DNA from: Cylindrotheca closterium
Lineage: Eukaryota > Bacillariophyta > Bacillariophyceae > Bacillariales > Bacillariaceae
Reading direction: 5' to 3'
Length of the DNA: 64,000 nucleotides
NCBI GenBank assembly: GCA_933822405.4
Contig: CAKOGP040001714.1
Location: 62,001-126,000, forward strand
In this document: piece by piece, positions 1-14,100 of the stretch
Layout: each line of letters starts with the position of its first letter
Position numbering within the stretch: the stretch's first letter is position 1
Position numbers and translations under genes: made by a program
The notes under the pieces: model-generated
Seen by the model: only the letters and a program-made list of their open reading frames with translations
Told to the model about the DNA's origin: nothing
Database searches by the model: none

Positions 1-3000
1 AGGCCCAACAGCGCTACCATCACCTCTACCAACAGGAGAGCCAACGCTTTTGCCTACTGACCTACCAAGTCCTGTTCCATCGGCCATGCCCACTGAATGC
101 TCATACTTGATTGACAAATGTCCAACGGCGTGCTTCGAATCTGATCCGTTCATGAGGCCTCCATTGTGTCTTGATTTTGGTCGGCCAGATTGTGATGCCT
201 TACCATTTGACGAAGGCGGTTGTCCAGAGTGTTGTCCAACAGAGTGTCATGGAGCAAAGGACCGAGTAGATTGCAGCCCTACGCCGCTTCCGTCACCTGT
301 ACCGTCGTCAAAGCCATCAGATATGCCATCAAATTTCCCTTCCTCATCACCTACACTTGAACCAAGTGCTCTGCCAACCTCGTGCAGCCATTTGATCGAT
401 GAGTGTCCAATTTCGTGTTGGGAAATCAATCCAGATGACCGCCCAGTGAGCTGTGCTTCTGTTGGAAATAGGGTTTGCAATGCGTTGCCCCTGCCAATTG
501 GGGTGCCCTGTGCCTGTTGTCCGGATAAGTGTTTGAATCCCCAAGACAGAATCGACTGTAGTCCAACACCAATACCGTCACCTGTGCCATCAGCTGGCCC
601 ATCAGCTCTACCATCATCAATCCCATCTCTAACACCTACCAATTGGCCATCGCCTGTGCCATCACCAGATCCCACAGTGCTACCATCGCCTTTGCCGTCG
701 CCTGAGCCCAGTGCAATGCCAACATCATGCAGTCATCTCATCGACCAGTGCCCTCCAGCATGCTGGGAAAATGATCCTAGCGATCGGCCTATGAGTTGCG
801 CATCTATTGGAAGTACAGTCTGCAGAAATATTCCAACGCCAATTGGTGTCACCTGCAACTGTTGTCCAGATGAGTGCCTCAACCCTAAACATCGAGTAGA
901 TTGCAGCCCTACGCCGCTTCCGTCACCCGTACCAACCACAGAACCAACCATACCAAAAGTGATCATATTGGAGACTCAAAAGCCAAGTAATACCCCAAGT
1001 ATGATGCCATCAGAATGCGCCAATGTCATTGAGCGTTGCCCGTTTGATGTATGCTTCCTTCCATATTCAGACCCAAGCAGACCAGCTGACTGTACTGGAT
1101 CGGAAATAAAAAGACCAGATTGTGATGTATTGCCATTCCCTGATGGATGTCCCAGATGTTGTCCATTTGAATGTCGACCTGACAGCCCAATGTTTGATAT
1201 CCAGCCGGATGGGAGTCCTCCTATCTGCTCACCTACCATGATGCCATCACCCTCCCCTTCGTCCGAGCCATCAATCAATGCTTCCGTTGGTCCTTCTGCT
1301 ACACCGTCAGAGGCGCCCACGGCTTGCAGTCACTTGATCGACGAGTGCCCAGTGGCATGTTGGGAGACTGATTCCAGTGACCGTCCACCAAGTTGTGCAT
1401 CGACTGGAGATACATTATGTAATGCGTTGCCCCTTCCTATTGGGATACCCTGTGCGTGTTGTCCAGATAGATGTTTGGATCCTCAAGATCGAATCGACTG
1501 CAGTCCGACGCCGCTACCATCTCCTGTACCATCAGCAGCTCCATCGGCTTCACCATCTTTGGTTCCGTCTGTGGCACCTACAGACCGACCATCACCGATT
1601 CCATCACCAGGTCCAACAGTGCTACCATCGCCACTACCGTCTCCTGAACCAAGTGCAACGCCAACATCGTGCAGTCATTTGATCGACGAGTGTCCTATTG
1701 CATGCTGGGAGACTGACCCCAACGACCGTCCTTTGAGTTGTGCATCTATTGGAAGTACTCTTTGCAGAAACATTCCACTGCCACCGGGCATCGTTTGTGA
1801 CTGCTGTCCGGACGAGTGTCTCGATCCTCAAGAGAAACTCAATTGCAGCCCAACACCAGTACCATCACCAGTACCATCTTCAGAACCTACACTGGCGGCT
1901 GTCATTCTGATGGAGACAACGAAGCCGAGTAACAGCCCGAGCATGATGCCATCAGAATGTGCAGATGTCATTGATCGATGTCCATTTGACGCGTGCTTCC
2001 TTCCTTACACAGATGCCAGTAGACCTGGCGACTGTACTGGATCAGAAGTGAATAGACCAGACTGTGATATGCTACCATTCCCCGATGGATGTCCAAGGTG
2101 TTGTCCGTATGAATGTCGCCCCGATAGTCCAATGTTTGACATTCAACCAAACGGAGAACCTCCGGTATGCTTGCCTACCATGGTCCCATCGCCGTCGCCT
2201 TCATTGGAGCCATCCATCGAAGCTTCTGTTGGTCCATCGGCTACACCATCGGATACTCCCACAGCTTGCAGTCATCTGATTGACGAGTGTCCAGTGGCGT
2301 GTTGGGAGATCAACCCCAATGACCGTCCAGCAAGTTGTGCGTCGACTGGAAATACGATCTGCAATCTATTGCCACTACCAGCTGGAGTCAACTGCGACTG
2401 TTGTCCCGACCACTGCTTGAATCCTCAAGACAGAATTGACTGTAGTCCGACGCCATTGCCGTCACCGATTCCGTCACCTGGTCCAACAGACTTACCATCC
2501 TTGATTCCATCATCGAAGCCAACAGATCTACCTTCCCCGGTTCCATCCCCAGGCCCAACAGCGCTACCATCACCTCTACCAACAGGAGAGCCAACGCTTT
2601 TGCCTACTGACCTACCAAGTCCTGTTCCATCGGCCATGCCCACTGAATGCTCATACTTGATTGACAAATGTCCAACGGCGTGCTTCGAATCTGATCCGTT
2701 CATGAGGCCTCCATTGTGTCTTGATTTTGGTCGGCCAGATTGTGATGCCTTACCATTTGACGAAGGCGGTTGTCCAGAGTGTTGTCCAACAGAGTGTCAT
2801 GGAGCAAAGGACCGAGTAGATTGCAGCCCTACGCCGCTTCCGTCACCTGTACCGTCGTCAAAGCCATCAGATATGCCATCAAATTTCCCTTCCTCATCAC
2901 CTACACTTGAACCAAGTGCTCTGCCAACCTCGTGCAGCCATTTGATCGATGAGTGTCCAATTTCGTGTTGGGAAATCAATCCAGATGACCGCCCAGTGAG

Positions 3001-5100
3001 CTGTGCTTCTGTTGGAAATAGGGTTTGCAATGCGTTGCCCCTGCCAATTGGGGTGCCCTGTGCCTGTTGTCCGGATAAGTGTTTGAATCCCCAAGACAGA
3101 ATCGACTGTAGTCCAACACCAATACCGTCACCTGTGCCATCAGCTGGCCCATCAGCTCTACCATCATCAATCCCATCTCTAACACCTACCAATTGGCCAT
3201 CGCCTGTGCCATCACCAGATCCCACAGTGCTACCATCGCCTTTGCCGTCGCCTGAGCCCAGTGCAATGCCAACATCATGCAGTCATCTCATCGACCAGTG
3301 CCCTCCAGCATGCTGGGAAAATGATCCTAGCGATCGGCCTATGAGTTGCGCATCTATTGGAAGTACAGTCTGCAGAAATATTCCAACGCCAATTGGTGTC
3401 ACCTGCAACTGTTGTCCAGATGAGTGCCTCAACCCTAAACATCGAGTAGATTGCAGCCCTACGCCGCTTCCGTCACCCGTACCAACCACAGAACCAACCA
3501 TACCAAAAGTGATCATATTGGAGACTCAAAAGCCAAGTAATACCCCAAGTATGATGCCATCAGAATGCGCCAATGTCATTGAGCGTTGCCCGTTTGATGT
3601 ATGCTTCCTTCCATATTCAGACCCAAGCAGACCAGCTGACTGTACTGGATCGGAAATAAAAAGACCAGATTGTGATGTATTGCCATTCCCTGATGGATGT
3701 CCCAGATGTTGTCCATTTGAATGTCGACCTGACAGCCCAATGTTTGATATCCAGCCGGATGGGAGTCCTCCTATCTGCTCACCTACCATGATGCCATCAC
3801 CCTCCCCTTCGTCCGAGCCATCAATCAATGCTTCCGTTGGTCCTTCTGCTACACCGTCAGAGGCGCCCACGGCTTGCAGTCACTTGATCGACGAGTGCCC
3901 AGTGGCATGTTGGGAGACTGATTCCAGTGACCGTCCACCAAGTTGTGCATCGACTGGAGATACATTATGTAATGCATTGCCCCTTCCAATTGGGATACCC
4001 TGTGCGTGTTGTCCAGATAGATGTTTGGATCCTCAAGATCGAATCGACTGCAGTCCGACGCCGCTACCATCTCCTGTACCATCAGCAGCTCCATCGGCTT
4101 CACCATCTTTGGTTCCGTCTGTGGCACCTACAGACCGACCATCACCGATTCCATCACCAGGTCCAACAGTGCTACCATCGCCACTACCGTCTCCTGAACC
4201 AAGTGCAACGCCAACATCGTGCAGTCATTTGATCGACGAGTGTCCTATTGCATGCTGGGAGACTGACCCCAACGACCGTCCTTTGAGTTGTGCATCTATT
4301 GGAAGTACTCTTTGCAGAAACATTCCACTGCCACCGGGCATCGTTTGTGACTGCTGTCCGGACGAGTGTCTCGATCCTCAAGAGAAACTCAATTGCAGCC
4401 CAACACCAGTACCATCACCAGTACCATCTTCAGAACCTACACTGGCGGCTGTCATTCTGATGGAGACAACGAAGCCGAGTAACAGCCCGAGCATGATGCC
4501 ATCAGAATGTGCAGATGTCATTGATCGATGTCCATTTGACGCGTGCTTCCTTCCTTACACAGATGCCAGTAGACCTGGCGACTGTACTGGATCAGAAGTG
4601 AATAGACCAGACTGTGATATGCTACCATTCCCCGATGGATGTCCAAGGTGTTGTCCGTATGAATGTCGCCCCGATAGTCCAATGTTTGACATTCAACCAA
4701 ACGGAGAACCTCCGGTATGCTTGCCTACCATGGTCCCATCGCCGTCGCCTTCATTGGAGCCATCCATCGAAGCTTCTGTTGGTCCATCGGCTACACCATC
4801 GGATACTCCCACAGCTTGCAGTCATCTGATTGACGAGTGTCCAGTGGCGTGTTGGGAGATCAACCCCAATGACCGTCCAGCAAGTTGTGCGTCGACTGGA
4901 AATACGATCTGCAATCTATTGCCACTACCAGCTGGAGTCAACTGCGACTGTTGTCCCGACCACTGCTTGAATCCTCAAGACAGAATTGACTGTAGTCCGA
5001 CGCCATTGCCGTCACCGATTCCGTCACCTGGTCCAACAGACTTACCATCCTTGATTCCATCATCGAAGCCAACAGATCTACCTTCCCCGGTTCCATCCCC
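1..5100 (+). repeat. Two tandem 2550 bp coding units (eight Cys modules each)
   Basis: The sequence at position 1 recurs at 2551 and 5101, giving two in-frame 850-residue units. Each carries modules in the order A-B1-B2-C1-B3-B4-C2-B5. A begins CSYLIDKC, the B types begin CSHLID, and the C types begin CANVIERC or CADVIDRC. The units are almost identical in DNA. The differences I noticed near 1415-1440 versus 3965-3990 are synonymous (gcg to gca, cct to cca), which points to recent duplication or gene conversion. Confidence 0.93.
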
Positions 5101-8100
5101 AGGCCCAACAGCGCTACCATCACCTCTACCAACAGGAGAGCCAACGCTTTTGCCTACTGACCTACCAAGTCCTGTTCCATCGGCCATGCCCACTGAATGC
5201 TCATACTTGATTGACAAATGTCCAACGGCGTGCTTCGAATCTGATCCGTTCATGAGGCCTCCATTGTGTCTTGATTTTGGTCGGCCAGATTGTGATGCCT
5301 TACCATTTGACGAAGGCGGTTGTCCAGAGTGTTGTCCAACAGAGTGTCATGGAGCAAAGGACCGAGTAGATTGCAGCCCTACGCCGCTTCCGTCACCAGT
5401 TCCATCTAGTGATCCTACACCAATGCCTACAGCAGCGCCTACATTATTGGAAACCCAAAAGCCAAGTAATACCCCAAGTATGATGCCATCAGAATGCGCC
5501 AATGTCATTGAGCGTTGCCCGTTTGATGTATGCTTCCTTCCATATTCAGACCCAAGCAGACCAGCTGACTGTACTGGATCGGAAATAAAAAGACCAGATT
5601 GTGATGTATTGCCATTCCCTGATGGATGTCCCAGATGTTGTCCATTTGAATGTCGACCTGACAGCCCAATGTTTGATATCCAGCCGGATGGGAGTCCTCC
5701 TATCTGCTCACCTACCATGATGCCATCACCCTCCCCTTCGTCCGAGCCATCAATCAATGCTTCCGTTGGTCCTTCTGCTACACCGTCAGAGGCGCCCACG
5801 GCTTGCAGTCACTTGATCGACGAGTGCCCAGTGGCATGTTGGGAGACTGATTCCAGTGACCGTCCACCAAGTTGTGCATCGACTGGAGATACATTATGTA
5901 ATGCATTGCCCCTTCCAATTGGGATACCCTGTGCGTGTTGTCCAGATAGATGTTTGGATCCTCAAGATCGAATCGACTGCAGTCCGACGCCGCTACCATC
6001 TCCTGTACCATCAGCAGCTCCATCGGCTTCACCATCTTTGGTTCCGTCTGTGGCACCTACAGACCGACCATCACCGATTCCATCACCAGGTCCAACAGTG
6101 CTACCATCGCCACTACCGTCTCCTGAACCAAGTGCAACGCCAACATCGTGCAGTCATTTGATCGACGAGTGTCCTATTGCATGCTGGGAGACTGACCCCA
6201 ACGACCGTCCTTTGAGTTGTGCATCTATTGGAAGTACTCTTTGCAGAAACATTCCACTGCCACCGGGCATCGTTTGTGACTGCTGTCCGGACGAGTGTCT
6301 CGATCCTCAAGAGAAACTCAATTGCAGCCCAACACCAGTACCATCACCAGTACCATCTTCAGAACCTACACTGGCGGCTGTCATTCTGATGGAGACAACG
6401 AAGCCGAGTAACAGCCCGAGCATGATGCCATCAGAATGTGCAGATGTCATTGATCGATGTCCATTTGACGCGTGCTTCCTTCCTTACACAGATGCCAGTA
6501 GACCTGGCGACTGTACTGGATCAGAAGTGAATAGACCAGACTGTGATATGCTACCATTCCCCGATGGATGTCCAAGGTGTTGTCCGTATGAATGTCGCCC
6601 CGATAGTCCAATGTTTGACATTCAACCAAACGGAGAACCTCCGGTATGCTTGCCTACCATGGTCCCATCGCCGTCGCCTTCATTGGAGCCATCCATCGAA
6701 GCTTCTGTTGGTCCATCGGCTACACCATCGGATACTCCCACAGCTTGCAGTCATCTGATTGACGAGTGTCCAGTGGCGTGTTGGGAGATCAACCCCAATG
6801 ACCGTCCAGCAAGTTGTGCGTCGACTGGAAATACGATCTGCAATCTATTGCCACTACCAGCTGGAGTCAACTGCGACTGTTGTCCCGACCACTGCTTGAA
6901 TCCTCAAGACAGAATTGACTGTAGTCCGACGCCATTGCCGTCACCGATTCCGTCACCTGGTCCAACAGACTTACCATCCTTGATTCCATCATCGAAGCCA
7001 ACAGATCTACCTTCCCCGGTTCCATCCCCAGGCCCAACAGCGCTACCATCACCTCTACCAACAGGAGAGCCAACGCTTTTGCCTACTGACCTACCAAGTC
7101 CTGTTCCATCGGCCATGCCCACTGAATGCTCATACTTGATTGACAAATGTCCAACGGCGTGCTTCGAATCTGATCCGTTCATGAGGCCTCCATTGTGTCT
7201 TGATTTTGGTCGGCCAGATTGTGATGCCTTACCATTTGACGAAGGCGGTTGTCCAGAGTGTTGTCCAACAGAGTGTCATGGAGCAAAGGACCGAGTAGAT
7301 TGCAGCCCTACGCCGCTTCCGTCACCAGTTCCATCTAGTGATCCTACACCAATGCCTACAGCAGCGCCTACATTATTGGAAACCCAAAAGCCAAGTAATA
7401 CCCCAAGTATGATGCCATCAGAATGCGCCAATGTCATTGAGCGTTGCCCGTTTGATGTATGCTTCCTTCCATATTCAGACCCAAGCAGACCAGCTGACTG
7501 TACTGGATCGGAAATAAAAAGACCAGATTGTGATGTATTGCCATTCCCTGATGGATGTCCCAGATGTTGTCCATTTGAATGTCGACCTGACAGCCCAATG
7601 TTTGATATCCAGCCGGATGGGAGTCCTCCTATCTGCTCACCTACCATGATGCCATCACCCTCCCCTTCGTCCGAGCCATCAATCAATGCTTCCGTTGGTC
7701 CTTCTGCTACACCGTCAGAGGCGCCCACGGCTTGCAGTCACTTGATCGACGAGTGCCCAGTGGCATGTTGGGAGACTGATTCCAGTGACCGTCCACCAAG
7801 TTGTGCATCGACTGGAGATACATTATGTAATGCATTGCCCCTTCCAATTGGGATACCCTGTGCGTGTTGTCCAGATAGATGTTTGGATCCTCAAGATCGA
7901 ATCGACTGCAGTCCGACGCCGCTACCATCTCCTGTACCATCAGCAGCTCCATCGGCTTCACCATCTTTGGTTCCGTCTGTGGCACCTACAGACCGACCAT
8001 CACCGATTCCATCACCAGGTCCAACAGTGCTACCATCGCCACTACCGTCTCCTGAACCAAGTGCAACGCCAACATCGTGCAGTCATTTGATCGACGAGTG

Positions 8101-11100
8101 TCCTATTGCATGCTGGGAGACTGACCCCAACGACCGTCCTTTGAGTTGTGCATCTATTGGAAGTACTCTTTGCAGAAACATTCCACTGCCACCGGGCATC
8201 GTTTGTGACTGCTGTCCGGACGAGTGTCTCGATCCTCAAGAGAAACTCAATTGCAGCCCAACACCAGTACCATCACCAGTACCATCTTCAGAACCTACAC
8301 TGGCGGCTGTCATTCTGATGGAGACAACGAAGCCGAGTAACAGCCCGAGCATGATGCCATCAGAATGTGCAGATGTCATTGATCGATGTCCATTTGACGC
8401 GTGCTTCCTTCCTTACACAGATGCCAGTAGACCTGGCGACTGTACTGGATCAGAAGTGAATAGACCAGACTGTGATATGCTACCATTCCCCGATGGATGT
8501 CCAAGGTGTTGTCCGTATGAATGTCGCCCCGATAGTCCAATGTTTGACATTCAACCAAACGGAGAACCTCCGGTATGCTTGCCTACCATGGTCCCATCGC
8601 CGTCGCCTTCATTGGAGCCATCCATCGAAGCTTCTGTTGGTCCATCGGCTACACCATCGGATACTCCCACAGCTTGCAGTCATCTGATTGACGAGTGTCC
8701 AGTGGCGTGTTGGGAGATCAACCCCAATGACCGTCCAGCAAGTTGTGCGTCGACTGGAAATACGATCTGCAATCTATTGCCACTACCAGCTGGAGTCAAC
8801 TGCGACTGTTGTCCCGACCACTGCTTGAATCCTCAAGACAGAATTGACTGTAGTCCGACGCCATTGCCGTCACCGATTCCGTCACCTGGTCCAACAGACT
8901 TACCATCCTTGATTCCATCATCGAAGCCAACAGATCTACCTTCCCCGGTTCCATCCCCAGGCCCAACAGCGCTACCATCACCTCTACCAACAGGAGAGCC
9001 AACGCTTTTGCCTACTGACCTACCAAGTCCTGTTCCATCGGCCATGCCCACTGAATGCTCATACTTGATTGACAAATGTCCAACGGCGTGCTTCGAATCT
9101 GATCCGTTCATGAGGCCTCCATTGTGTCTTGATTTTGGTCGGCCAGATTGTGATGCCTTACCATTTGACGAAGGCGGTTGTCCAGAGTGTTGTCCAACAG
9201 AGTGTCATGGAGCAAAGGACCGAGTAGATTGCAGCCCTACGCCGCTTCCGTCACCCGTACCAACCACAGAACCAACCATACCAAAAGTGATCATATTGGA
9301 GACTCAAAAGCCAAGTAATACCCCAAGTATGATGCCATCAGAATGCGCCAATGTCATTGAGCGTTGCCCGTTTGATGTATGCTTCCTTCCATATTCAGAC
9401 CCAAGCAGACCAGCTGACTGTACTGGATCGGAAATAAAAAGACCAGATTGTGATGTATTGCCATTCCCTGATGGATGTCCCAGATGTTGTCCATTTGAAT
9501 GTCGACCTGACAGCCCAATGTTTGATATCCAGCCGGATGGGAGTCCTCCTATCTGCTCACCTACCATGATGCCATCACCCTCCCCTTCGTCCGAGCCATC
9601 AATCAATGCTTCCGTTGGTCCTTCTGCTACACCGTCAGAGGCGCCCACGGCTTGCAGTCACTTGATCGACGAGTGCCCAGTGGCATGTTGGGAGACTGAT
9701 TCCAGTGACCGTCCACCAAGTTGTGCATCAACTGGAGATACATTATGTAATGCATTGCCCCTTCCAATTGGGATACCCTGTGCGTGTTGTCCAGATAGAT
9801 GTTTGGATCCTCAAGATCGAATCGACTGCAGTCCGACGCCGCTACCATCTCCTGTACCATCAGCAGCTCCATCGGCTTCACCATCTTTGGTTCCGTCTGT
9901 GGCACCTACAGACCGACCATCACCGATTCCATCACCAGGTCCAACAGTGCTACCATCGCCACTACCGTCTCCTGAACCAAGTGCAACGCCAACATCGTGC
10001 AGTCATTTGATCGACGAGTGTCCTATTGCATGCTGGGAGACTGACCCCAACGACCGTCCTTTGAGTTGTGCATCTATTGGAAGTACTCTTTGCAGAAACA
10101 TTCCACTGCCACCGGGCATCGTTTGTGACTGCTGTCCGGACGAGTGTCTCGATCCTCAAGAGAAACTCAATTGCAGCCCAACACCAGTACCATCACCAGT
10201 ACCATCTTCAGAACCTACACTGGCGGCTGTCATTCTGATGGAGACAACGAAGCCGAGTAACAGCCCGAGCATGATGCCATCAGAATGTGCAGATGTCATT
10301 GATCGATGTCCATTTGACGCGTGCTTCCTTCCTTACACAGATGCCAGTAGACCTGGCGACTGTACTGGATCAGAAGTGAATAGACCAGACTGTGATATGC
10401 TACCATTCCCCGATGGATGTCCAAGGTGTTGTCCGTATGAATGTCGCCCCGATAGTCCAATGTTTGACATTCAACCAAACGGAGAACCTCCGGTATGCTT
10501 GCCTACCATGGTCCCATCGCCGTCGCCTTCATTGGAGCCATCCATCGAAGCTTCTGTTGGTCCATCGGCTATGCCATCACTGAATCCCTCGCTGGTACCT
10601 TCATTAGCTCCAACAGTCAATGAACTGCTTGCTTGTCAGCTGAATATTGATATCGATGATAGCTGCATAGTTGCATGCAATTTTGATGTATGCGTTGAGC
10701 GTCCCTTTCGAATGCAAATGCGGTATAGCGGAGGCGGATGTGAAGGTACATCATTCAAGCGTTGTCCACCTGATGATCCGGATTCATGTTCTTGTACAAA
10801 AGAAGATACCACATGCTCAACATTGAATGACAACAATTCCTGCGAAGATTTTGATGTAGAGGGGAACGTTTGCAATGATCTTCAGCAGGCTTGTGAAAGA
10901 GGTGTCACCTTAGCCTCGACTTCAGGGTGTGGACCACCACCTTCAGATGAAAACCACATGGTATACATTGAAGCTTTCGGTCGGGATGAGTTGTATTTTG
11001 CGGGTCCGGTCATTGTCAATTCCACTTGGGAAGCAGTGACAACGCAGGTTGAAGTTGAAGCTTACACCGATATTTTCACGTACAAGTGGGATGATAAGAC

Positions 11101-14100
11101 GGGAAAAGGGCGTCTAATGCAGCATGTGGTTTTTGATAGCTCTTGTACGGAAAAGCTAGTCCTTGGGGATCAGTTTGGGTGTCAGCAGCTACATGAAATG
11201 GATTCTTACTGCCAGCCTTCATGCAATGATGGAGGGTGTATAGATATTACTGAAGGAGGCTTGACTTTTGGAAGAAGAAGGATCTCCCTGCTCATGGAGA
11301 CGACTGCACAGATCCGCCTTGATAAACATATTGGCTCGATCGCGAGATCTGCAACAGAAAACAGTGTGCAGTTGGAACAGGTCCTTGGACTCTATACACC
11401 AGTGGACTTTAGCTCCCCAAGTGCTTTGTTGAACTTCAGTGATGCTATTGGGAAAATCGTGCCTCCTTCAATTGAGCTGACTCAGGATGGTCTCATCATT
11501 TCGCCACAAAGCAACTACAGTGTTGCTTCTATTGTTACGGGGTTCCTCAATTCTGACAGATCAAGGCCATGCCAACAAATTGCCGAAGCACAGATTGGAT
11601 GCCGCAGAGTTCCCCAGCTTCCGTGTCAATGCCCACCATGTCTTGCGAGCCAGCTATCTACTTTACCTCCAGTTTCTGGATCGCCGCCGTCAGGAGAGGG
11701 CCCACCACCATCGGGAACTCCTCCAAGCCCCTCTGCACGACCTCCAACACCTCAGCGAACCACTCATCCAACTCCTCAGCCAACGGCTGCGTCCATCATT
11801 TCATCTACATTGAGTCCAACACCTGTTCCACCTTCAAAGGGGGGCAAGGGGAAGGCAAAGAGTAAGGGAAAGAGTGGAAAGAGTAAATCAAAAGGCGAAG
11901 GAAAGAGCGGTAAAAGCAAATCAAAGGATGACGGTAAGAGTGGCAAGAGTAAATCGAAAGGCGAAGGAAAGAGTGGCAAGGGAAAAAGCGATTCTGGAAA
12001 GAGCGCCAACAAAAGTACCAAGGGCGACGGAAAGACAGGTCAATTTGGAAAAAGCGCTAACTCGAAGAGCACCAAGGGCAAGAGCGGCAAGAGCAACTTG
12101 GGCAAGAGTGATGATGAAGGCAAAAGTGACTTTGGCAAGAGCGCCACCAAGAGTACCAAGGGTGATGGCAAGAGTGGCAAGACCGACTTGGGCAAGAGTG
12201 ATGATAAAGGCAAAAGCGAATCAAACAAGAGCGTCACCAAGAGTGGCAAGAGCGATTCAGGTAAGGCTGATGATAAAGGAAAAAGTGACTCTGGCAAAAG
12301 CGCCACAAAGAGTGGCAAGAGCGACTCAGGCAAGGGCAACTCGGGAAAGAGTAATGATACAGGAAAAAGCGACTCAGGAAAGAGCGCCACCAAGAGTACC
12401 AAGGGTGTCAGCGGCAGTGCCAAGAGCAATTCCGGAAAGAGTGCAGATAAAGGAAAAACCGATTTGGGAAAAAGCGTCACCAAGAGTACAAAGGGTGACA
12501 GCAAGAGTAGCAAGAGCGATTCAGGTAAGAGTGCTGAGAAAGGAAAAAGCGGCTCGGGAAAGAGTGCCACCAAGAGTGCCAAGGGTGACAGCGGCAGTGC
12601 CAAGAGCGACTCGGGCAAGAATGATGCTACAGGCAAAAGCAAATCAGACAAGAGTGCCACCAAGAGTGGCAAGAGCGATTCAGGTAAGGCTGATGATAAA
12701 GGAAAAAGTGACTCTGGCAAAAGCGCCACAAAGAGTGGCAAGAGCGACTCAGGAAAGAGCAACTCGGGAAAGAGTAATGATACAGGAAAAAGCGACTCAG
12801 GAAAGAGCGCCACCAAGAGTACCAAGGGTGTCAGCGGCAGTGCCAAGAGCAATTCCGGAAAGAGTAATGATACAGGAAAAACCGATTTGGGAAAAAGCGT
12901 CACCAAGAGTACAAAGGGTGACAGCAAGAGTAGCAAGAGCGATTCAGGTAAGAGTGCTGATAAAGGAAAAAGCGACTCAGGTAAAAGCGTCACCAAGAGT
13001 ACAAAGGGTGACGGCAAGAGTAGCAAGAGCGATTCAGGCAAGAGTGCTGACAAAGGAAAAAATGACTCAGGAAAGAGTGTCAGCAAGAGTACAAAGAGTA
13101 GCAAGAGCGACTCAGGCAAGAGTGCAGACAAAGGAAAAAGCGACTTGGGAAAGAGCGTCACCAAGAGTACAAAGGGTGATGGCAAGAGTGCCACAAGCAA
13201 CTCAGGAAAGAGCACCGGAAAAAATGACTCTGGGAAGACCAACAAGGGTGACTCGACCAAAAATGATACTGGAAAGTCAAGCAAGGATGATGCTGGAAAG
13301 ACTGATACCGGCAAGATCGGGAAGTGGGGAGGAAAGACTGGACAAAGTGATACTGGAACAACCGATCCATTTGATCAATTTGGTGATAGTAATGCCGACT
13401 CTGGAAAGACAGGCAGTGGCCCCAAGGGCTCTGGAAAAAATCCAGTGTCACTACCCACATCCGCACCGCAGGATTCAGGAAAATCCAAAGACAAGGGTGA
13501 CGGCAACAGTAGTAGCAAGAGCGATTCAGGCAAGAGTGCAGACAAAGGAAAAAATGACTCAGGAAAGAGTGTCAGCAAGAGTACAAAGAGTAGCAAGAGC
13601 GACTCAGGCAAGAGTGCAGACAAAGGAAAGAGCGCCTTGGGAAAGAGCGTCACCAAGAGTACAAAGGGTGATGGCAAGAGTGCCACAAGCAACTCAGGAA
13701 AGAGCACCGGAAAAAATGACTCTGGGAAGACCAACAAGGGTGACTCGACCAAAAATGATACTGGAAAGTCAAGCAAGGATGATGCTGGAAAGACTGATAC
13801 CGGCAAGATCGGGAAGTGGGGAGGAAAGACTGGACAAAGTGATACTGGAACAACCGATCCATTTGATCAATTTGGTGATAGTAATGCCGACTCTGGAAAG
13901 ACAGGCAGTGGCCCCAAGGGCTCTGGAAAAAATCCAGTGTCACTACCCACATCCGCACCGCAGGATTCAGGAAAATCCAAAGACAAGGGTGACGGCAACA
14001 GTAGTAGCAAGAGCGATTCAGGCAAGAGTGCAGACAAAGGAAAAAATGACTCAGGAAAGAGTGTCAGCAAGAGTACAAAGAGTAGCAAGAGCGACTCAGG

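Noticed and set aside
12040..13314. Long antisense frames (up to 424 codons) opposite the giant gene
   Set aside because: They are shadows of repetitive coding sequence, rich in Leu/Phe/Pro, and repeat with the same period as the sense repeats.
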